Below, in pieces: positions 32,109 to 36,367 of a stretch of DNA of 36,367 bases (positions are counted from its first letter, which is position 1; each line of letters begins with the position of its first letter). Location: assembly GCF_003946465.1 (NCBI RefSeq), contig NZ_RHOL01000027.1, positions 1-36,367 of the forward strand, given 5' to 3'. The notes below the pieces were generated by a model that worked only from the letters and a program-made list of their open reading frames with translations, had not been told where the DNA came from and made no database searches. Position numbers and translations under genes: made by a program. This stretch comes from Lacticaseibacillus hegangensis (GTDB lineage: Bacteria; Bacillota; Bacilli; Lactobacillales; Lactobacillaceae).

Positions 32109-33578
32109 TTAGTTGACGCCTTGCATCAGTTTTTCGATGCGTGGGACGATGAAGAACATTAACACCCCGAGCACCACGGTCAAAGCGCCGATGATGCCGA
32201 AGTAGGCCATCTCCGTGCCCGGCGTGTAAAAGCGGACCAGCTGAGCGTTGATCGCCTGAGCCGCCGCGTCGCACAGGAACCACATGCTCATCATCTGCGA
32301 CGAAAATGCCTTGGGCGCAAGCTTTGTCGTGACGGACAGGCCAACCGGTGAGATCAGCATCTCGGCAATTTCGACAATCGCCCATGACAGCACCAGCCAC
32401 AGCGGTGAGACCCGGGCGCTGATGCCCGACAGCATCAGCGGCAGAATCATCACCAGGTACGAAACCCCGGCAAACACCAAACCAGAGGCAAACTTTTTCG
32501 GTGAGCTTGGCTGCTTATCGCCCATCTTCACCCATAGGCGAGCAAAAATTGGCCCGTACAGCAGGATGAACAGCGGGTTGAGCATCTGGAACCAGCCTGG
32601 CAGGATCTTGAACCCGGCAAAGTTAAGTTGCGTTTGGTTCGCCGCAAACACGGCGAGGACCGACGAGCCGGATTCTTCAATCGCCCAAAAAATCACGGCC
32701 GCTAGAAACAGCGGTACATAGGCCCAGACCCGAGAGCGCTCGACCTTGGTGACCTTTTTGGACCGCAGCATCATCCAGAAATAGATGATCGGAATCGCCA
32801 CTGCGAAAATAGTGATCAGACTGATGACGTTCGTCACGTTGAGCGCACCCATGGCCGCCATGCCGACCAGCAGGATTGCCAGGACCAGCAAGCCGATGCC
32901 AATCTTGCTCAGCAGCGGCCGCAGTTCGGCCGCGGAAATTGGATCTGGCGCCTGATTGTCCTTGTGGTTGATGTACTTGCGCCCATCGATCACATAGAAA
33001 ATCAGGCCGACTGCCATCCCAAATGCCGCCAGCGAGAAGCCAACATGAAAGTTGTACTTGGCCTGAAACCAGGTCACGACCAGCGGTGCCAGCAGCGAGC
33101 CAAAGTTGATCCCCATCACGAAGATGGAGAAGCCGGAGTCCCGCCGCAGGTCTTTCTCGCTATACAAGTTGCCAACCATTTCTGAAACGTTCGGTTTGAG
33201 GAGCCCCGTGCCCAGCACAATCAGAATGATCGAGCCAAACAAAGCGAGCGAGCCTGCCGGCAGGCTCAGCATAATGTGCCCCAGCATGATCAAAATACCG
33301 CCCCAGAAAACCGTCTTGCGGGCGCCCAGCAGCCGATCAGAAATGAACCCACCAATCGTTGAGCTCAGGTACACCAGCGAGCCGTAAATCGACATGATTG
33401 ACAGCGCGGTCGGCTGACTGAACCCCAGCCCGCCCTTGGCAACGGAGTAGTACATGTAGTAAATGAGAATGGCCCGCATACCGTAATACGAGAACCGTTC
33501 CCAGAATTCGGTCATCGACAGAGTTAGGAGCCCTCGGGGATGGCCCAGAAATTGCTTTTCTTTTTTAGGTTTATCCAT
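32109..33578 (-). CDS. dtpT: POT-family proton-coupled di-/tripeptide transporter
   Basis: This 489-residue membrane protein of the POT/PTR2 family has 14 predicted transmembrane segments. It brings di- and tripeptides into the cell with protons, important for amino acid supply in lactic acid bacteria. The substrate-site motif is MTEFWERFSYYGMRAILIYYM (ExxER near residues 20-26). Other POT motifs are GGFISDRLLGARKTVFWGG and GTGLLKPNVSEMVGNLY, and the later FFLCDAAAQAIN-like region. A strong promoter (TTGAGT-17-TATAAT) lies upstream. It appears monocistronic. Confidence 0.95.
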   Translation of the reverse strand: MDKPKKEKQFLGHPRGLLTLSMTEFWERFSYYGMRAILIYYMYYSVAKGGLGFSQPTALSIMSIYGSLVYLSSTIGGFISDRLLGARKTVFWGGILIMLGHIMLSLPAGSLALFGSIILIVLGTGLLKPNVSEMVGNLYSEKDLRRDSGFSIFVMGINFGSLLAPLVVTWFQAKYNFHVGFSLAAFGMAVGLIFYVIDGRKYINHKDNQAPDPISAAELRPLLSKIGIGLLVLAILLVGMAAMGALNVTNVISLITIFAVAIPIIYFWMMLRSKKVTKVERSRVWAYVPLFLAAVIFWAIEESGSSVLAVFAANQTQLNFAGFKILPGWFQMLNPLFILLYGPIFARLWVKMGDKQPSSPKKFASGLVFAGVSYLVMILPLMLSGISARVSPLWLVLSWAIVEIAEMLISPVGLSVTTKLAPKAFSSQMMSMWFLCDAAAQAINAQLVRFYTPGTEMAYFGIIGALTVVLGVLMFFIVPRIEKLMQGVN

Positions 33579-33645
33579 ATAAAAATGCTTCCTCTCTCAC
33601 TCAGCCCTAGTTAATTGCAAGAGGTTGCTGAGAATACAAGGAAAC

Positions 33646-33674
33646 ATTATAAGCGCGAATCATTATGCACTCAA
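33646..33674 (-). promoter_or_regulatory. Promoter of the peptide transporter
   Basis: Minus strand -35 TTGAGT (33669-33674), 17-base spacer, -10 TATAAT (33646-33651). The untranslated leader is about 60 bases. Confidence 0.8.
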
Positions 33675-33695
33675 ATTGAATTTTAGTGGGCTAGC

Positions 33696-33842
33696 TATTT
33701 TCTCATTGCGCCTCTCATAATATCCTGATTGCGATTGATTGTCGCCGAGCAAGCGCCTGGAAGCAAGGCGGATAAAGCGACTGCACGGAAAAACGTCATA
33801 TGAGGCGATTATGAGGCTGTAAGCGCTGCGAATGAGAAAATA
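33696..33842. repeat. Long imperfect inverted repeat between lipoprotein gene and dtpT promoter
   Basis: The ends TATTTTCTCATT (33696-33707) and AATGAGAAAATA (33831-33842) are perfect reverse complements. Further in, CCTCTCATAAT (33711-33721) matches ATTATGAGG (33808-33816) apart from a two-base bulge, and CGCCTC can alternatively pair with GAGGCG at 33802-33807. The element of about 147 bases has no coding capacity and no flanking T-run or obvious target duplication. It may be a small mobile element remnant or a structured 3' untranslated region of the lipoprotein gene. Confidence 0.6.
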
Positions 33843-33846
33843 ATAA

Positions 33847-34413
33847 TTATTCATTTCCGCCAGCCGTCACACTGCTGCTGGTGCTCGGTGCGCTGCTGCT
33901 CCCACTACCTGCGCTGGCCTGCGTGGCCGCCTGAGCCCGCTTGGTAAAGGCAATCACGCTCTTGGGGAGTTGCCCACCAAAATACTGCTGGCCGACGGTT
34001 TGACACTGCTTGAAGAATTCTTTGCTAGCCGCGTTGTACGCGGCCTGGTCAGTGCCCACCATCGTCGTCAGCATCGTCTGGGCAGCCTTTACATACGCCT
34101 GCAACGCCTTGGTCAGATCAGGGTTGGACTGATTGTCCGCCAGTTGGAGACTGATTTTTTCCAGCGCGGCCTGGCCGGTTTTGGCACTGGCCTTGATCTG
34201 CGCCACCGGCTGCTTGTAGCTGGCCTGATTCAGCGGCTTGATTACGGCGTTTGAGGCTTTCACGTACCGCGCCTGCAACTGCTGTGTGGTATACTGTCTG
34301 CTAGTGATGACCGTCTTGGAACTGCTTGACGCCTGCTTGGCCGGCTTTTTTGCACAGCCGCCCAGCACCAAAAACAGCCCCAATAATGTCATCAACTGCC
34401 TAAATCTTTTCAT
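33847..34413 (-). CDS. Small helical lipoprotein
   Basis: This is a 188-residue predicted lipoprotein of unknown function. The signal peptide MKRFRQLMTLLGLFLVLGGCAKK has a lipobox (LGGC) with Cys at about residue 20, followed by a Ser/Lys-rich linker. The mature part is helical and rich in Ala, Gln and Lys (YVKASNAVIKPLNQASYKQP, LQAYVKAAQTMLTTMVGTDQAAYNAASKEFFKQ). It ends in a low-complexity Ser/Gly/Ala/Thr tail (SAGSGSSSAPSTSSSVTAGGNE). The ATG at 34413 follows GGAGG; the frame is open further upstream but lacks a binding site and signal peptide logic. It is divergent from the next gene. Confidence 0.85.
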   Translation of the reverse strand: MKRFRQLMTLLGLFLVLGGCAKKPAKQASSSSKTVITSRQYTTQQLQARYVKASNAVIKPLNQASYKQPVAQIKASAKTGQAALEKISLQLADNQSNPDLTKALQAYVKAAQTMLTTMVGTDQAAYNAASKEFFKQCQTVGQQYFGGQLPKSVIAFTKRAQAATQASAGSGSSSAPSTSSSVTAGGNE

Positions 34414-34462
34414 GATCCGCCTCCAATGGTCATGATTATAGCATAGAAAGAAGGTGGCACCC

Positions 34463-34888
34463 ATGACGCTATGGCATCTGATGTTCAACAAACCCGCCTT
34501 TACGAAGGGTCAGGCCAAGCACATCGTGTACACACTCCAAGACGCCGGCAGCTTCGGCGGGTTTCCCCTTGATAAGATCGGGATCGTCCGCGACACCGAG
34601 GAGCTACTCTACTTGGACATGCAGTTCCGGGTAACCATCGGGCTGACCCAGGACACTTTTGAGAACATGCTCAAGTACTTGCTCGTGCTGTCCGGCCGCT
34701 TGGACACTGCCCCGCTTTCCGTGTATTTTTCAATCATGCAGAAAAGCCTGGACGAGCTTCAAATCACCTACCAGCGCTATGAAGACCACAGCCTGGACGT
34801 CTTCTTTTGGCAGAGCCCGCCCATTGTCGCGCCGGCTGAGGACAAGGAACGACTGCGGTTCCGCGAAGATGAGAAAAATAACGGTTAG
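34463..34888 (+). CDS. Hypothetical protein
   Basis: I do not recognise this 141-residue soluble protein. It starts MTLWHLMFNKPAFTKGQAKHIV and contains a mixed helix/strand core (IGIVRDTEELLYLDMQFRVTIGLTQDTFENMLKYLLVL) and an acidic, charged C-terminus (DKERLRFREDEKNNG). No signal peptide, membrane segment or metal motif is visible. The ATG at 34463 has AAGGTGG at good spacing; an in-frame GTG at 34454 overlaps that site. It is divergent from the lipoprotein gene and convergent with tRNA-Thr. Confidence 0.8.
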   Translation: MTLWHLMFNKPAFTKGQAKHIVYTLQDAGSFGGFPLDKIGIVRDTEELLYLDMQFRVTIGLTQDTFENMLKYLLVLSGRLDTAPLSVYFSIMQKSLDELQITYQRYEDHSLDVFFWQSPPIVAPAEDKERLRFREDEKNNG

Positions 34889-34965
34889 TTCGCCTTAATC
34901 TCGTCATCGTGTGTCCCCATCGTGTCCACTTTGCTAAAGTTCGATCAACTTTTCGAGTGAATCAC

Positions 34966-35002
34966 AAAAGCGGAAACCCACTGATACCGGGCTTCCGCTT
35001 TT
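34966..35002. terminator. Bidirectional terminator
   Basis: AAAAGCGGAA (34966-34975) is the reverse complement of TTCCGCTTTT (34993-35002), with an inner CC/GG stem. It lies between the hypothetical gene (plus) and tRNA-Thr (minus) and has T-runs in both directions. Confidence 0.88.
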
Positions 35003-35029
35003 CTTGTATTATCGAACTGAAGCACTAAC

Positions 35030-35102
35030 TGCCGTCTAAAGGATTCGAACCTTCGACCCTCGGTTTACGATACCGATGCTCTACCAACTGAGCTAAGACG
35101 GC
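35030..35102 (-). tRNA. tRNA-Thr (anticodon CGT)
   Basis: A 73-base tRNA on the minus strand. Acceptor GCCGTCT pairs with AGACGGC, discriminator A. D arm GCTCAGTTGGTAGAGC, anticodon stem TCGGT/ACCGA with loop ATCGTAA gives CGT, decoding ACG. T arm contains GTTCGAATC. No encoded CCA. Confidence 0.97.
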
Positions 35103-35126
35103 ATAAGTTTCATGACAACAAACGTA

Positions 35127-35155
35127 ATTATACAGGAGCAAAAAGGCGGTGTAAA
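35127..35155 (-). promoter_or_regulatory. Promoter of tRNA-Thr
   Basis: Minus strand -35 TTTACA (35150-35155), 17-base spacer, -10 TATAAT (35127-35132), about 25 bases before the tRNA. Confidence 0.85.
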
Positions 35156-35321
35156 CCCCTTTTTAAGCATTACTGGCCGTGGTCACACCAGGCGGGACTG
35201 CCCTATCTCAACGGTTGGTCTGTCAATGGCATCATTAACGCTAAGCCATCTTGCTGATTGACCCAGTTAGTTCAGCCAAACCCCGCTACTATGCTAAACT
35301 ATTGGTCTAAGGAGGATGCAG

Positions 35322-36113
35322 ATGGCAAGAAGAAAAGGCACCGCCCGGACCCTGGGGGTCGCGGTTGCGGTCATCGTCAGTCTGGTCGCTTGGGGGGCCA
35401 AACAACTTAACTCAACCCAGCCCGCACAACCGGCGACCACGACTCAAAGCCAAAGCCAACCTGGCGACTACCAAAAGCTGGCCGCTTTGGATTATCACAG
35501 CGGCGCTTCACCGGTGATCACCGTCAACGGCGACCACGCACAACTCAACATGACCGACTGGGCAGGTCCTCGAATCATTTATGGCAATTTAGACCACCTG
35601 AACCGCACCACGACCAATGTGGGTTACCTCAACCGGCAAACCTTGATCCACTCGGCAGGGCGGCCCAGCCAGTATTTTGAACCTACGGGTTGGCACAACC
35701 GCTACACCGTCATCGACGGAAAACGTGTCAACCGGCAAAACCGTGGCCATCTGATCGCGTACACCCTGTCCGGCAACCTCAGCGTCGACGGCCACTACCA
35801 AGCTGGCGCGCTGGGCTCGAGTGATAACCCCAAGAACTTGGCCACGCAAACCGAATTTGCCAATCAAGTCCTCATGCAACCCTACGAGGAACAAGTTCGC
35901 CAGGCTCTTGAAGATGGCGCCAAAGTCATTTACCGGGTCACTACGGTTTTTCGCGGCAACGACCTAATGCCTCGAGGCTATTGGCTGCAGGCCATATCCG
36001 ACGGTGGGCTGGACTTCAATGTTTACATATTCAATGTCCAATCCGATATCCGCTACGACTATGCAACGGGCCGCAGCGTTGTCGATCACAGTATTTCCGT
36101 TCCCGAGCAATAA
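35322..36113 (+). CDS. Membrane-anchored DNA/RNA non-specific endonuclease (EndA/NucA type)
   Basis: This 263-residue protein has an N-terminal membrane anchor (TLGVAVAVIVSLVAWGA, about 10-26) and a Ser/Gln/Thr/Pro-rich linker (30-50). A beta-beta-alpha-metal nuclease domain follows. The active-site motif NRGHLIAYTLSG (140-151) holds the general-base His143, and NLATQTEFANQ (172-182) carries the metal-binding Asn181. The residue before RGH is Asn instead of the frequent Asp, as in some lactobacillar relatives. Such surface nucleases degrade extracellular DNA or one strand during DNA uptake. The start at 35322 lies six bases after GGAGG; an ATG at 35316 is too close. It is monocistronic and followed by a terminator. 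Confidence 0.9.
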   Translation: MARRKGTARTLGVAVAVIVSLVAWGAKQLNSTQPAQPATTTQSQSQPGDYQKLAALDYHSGASPVITVNGDHAQLNMTDWAGPRIIYGNLDHLNRTTTNVGYLNRQTLIHSAGRPSQYFEPTGWHNRYTVIDGKRVNRQNRGHLIAYTLSGNLSVDGHYQAGALGSSDNPKNLATQTEFANQVLMQPYEEQVRQALEDGAKVIYRVTTVFRGNDLMPRGYWLQAISDGGLDFNVYIFNVQSDIRYDYATGRSVVDHSISVPEQ

Positions 36114-36116
36114 GCA

Positions 36117-36145
36117 ACCGCTGGACGTAAGCCCAGCGGTTTTTT
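36117..36145 (+). terminator. Terminator of the nuclease gene
   Basis: ACCGCTGG-acgtaag-CCCAGCGGT followed by TTTTT, four bases after the stop codon. Confidence 0.92.
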
Positions 36146-36178
36146 GGTTAAAAATGCGAGTCAATACATGATGGTGAC

Positions 36179-36203
36179 AAAAAAACCAGCCTCACAGGCT
36201 GGC
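36179..36203 (-). terminator. Terminator of the rRNA/tRNA operon
   Basis: Minus strand GCCAGCC-tgtga-GGCTGG followed by TTTTTTT, just past tRNA-Asn. It ends the operon that enters from the right. Confidence 0.88.
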
Positions 36204-36211
36204 TTTCTTAG

Positions 36212-36283
36212 CTCCGGATGTCAGGCTCGAACTGACGACACCCTGATTAACAGTCAGGTGCTCTACCACTGAGCTAATCCGGA
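36212..36283 (-). tRNA. tRNA-Asn (anticodon GTT)
   Basis: A 72-base tRNA on the minus strand. Acceptor TCCGGAT pairs with ATCCGGA, discriminator G as expected for Asn. D arm GCTCAGTGGTAGAGC, anticodon stem CCTGA/TCAGG with loop CTGTTAA gives GTT, and the T arm contains GTTCGAGCC. It lies nine bases after the 5S rRNA and is part of the rRNA operon. Confidence 0.97.
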
Positions 36284-36292
36284 ATAAAAAAA

Positions 36293-36367
36293 GCGCGGCA
36301 GCTTCCTACCCTCGCAGGCAGTCACCCACCAACTACTCTCGGCGTAGAGAAGCTTAACTTCTGTGTT
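36293..36367 (-). rRNA. rrf: 5S rRNA, 3' part (runs off window)
   Basis: Minus strand AACACAGAAGTTAAGCTTC, then CGCCGA-GAGTAGTTGG, and CCTGCGAGGGTAGGAAGCTGCCGCGC match the 3' two thirds of 5S rRNA of lactobacilli. The 5' end and the 23S/16S genes lie beyond the right edge. Confidence 0.95.

Overview
The window looks like a chromosomal segment of a GC-rich member of the Lactobacillaceae, perhaps a Lacticaseibacillus relative. This rests on the classic Firmicutes order pcrA-ligA-camS-gatCAB-dagK, a POT peptide transporter, strong AGGAGG ribosome binding sites and a 5S-tRNA-Asn end of an rRNA operon. Nearly everything runs on the minus strand. Only a small lipoprotein, a small hypothetical gene and a nuclease are on the plus strand.

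Right to left along the dominant strand: the 3' end of an rRNA operon (5S rRNA, tRNA-Asn) enters at the right edge. Next come a membrane-anchored DNA-entry-type nuclease (plus strand), tRNA-Thr, a small gene and a lipoprotein, a peptide transporter, a metallophosphoesterase, proC with a terminator-bearing leader, and a GntR/UTRA regulator whose promoter spacer holds a NagR-type operator. The NAD salvage pair pncB-nadE is followed at once by a promoter and a yybP-ykoY manganese riboswitch that controls a P-type Mn/Ca-exporting ATPase and a small helical protein.

Next is a tryptophan-type ABC transporter operon (binding protein, permease, ATPase). It is preceded by a strong promoter, a 16-codon leader peptide with a single Trp codon, alternative hairpins and two terminators, which together form a ribosome-mediated attenuator readable from the sequence. 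Then come sprT, tRNA-Leu(AAG), an orphan AP2-domain protein beside the tRNA, an ECF S-component, a lipoprotein, and a GH73 autolysin with a coupled unknown gene.

The operon xpt-pbuX-purK-like-purB combines xanthine salvage with two purine genes. The PurK homologue has lost the glycine-rich ATP loop and metal-binding residues and may be a pseudoenzyme. A DEDDh exonuclease with an unrecognised N-terminal half follows. The left end carries pcrA-ligA-camS and gatCAB-dagK (DNA repair and replication, a pheromone lipoprotein, tRNA-dependent Gln/Asn amidation, lipid salvage). Immediately after the dagK terminator the 5' end of a group IIC intron begins and runs off the window.

The best candidates for undescribed biology are the Trp attenuator with its two-terminator layout, the degenerate PurK paralogue in a salvage operon, and the uncharacterised proC leader.
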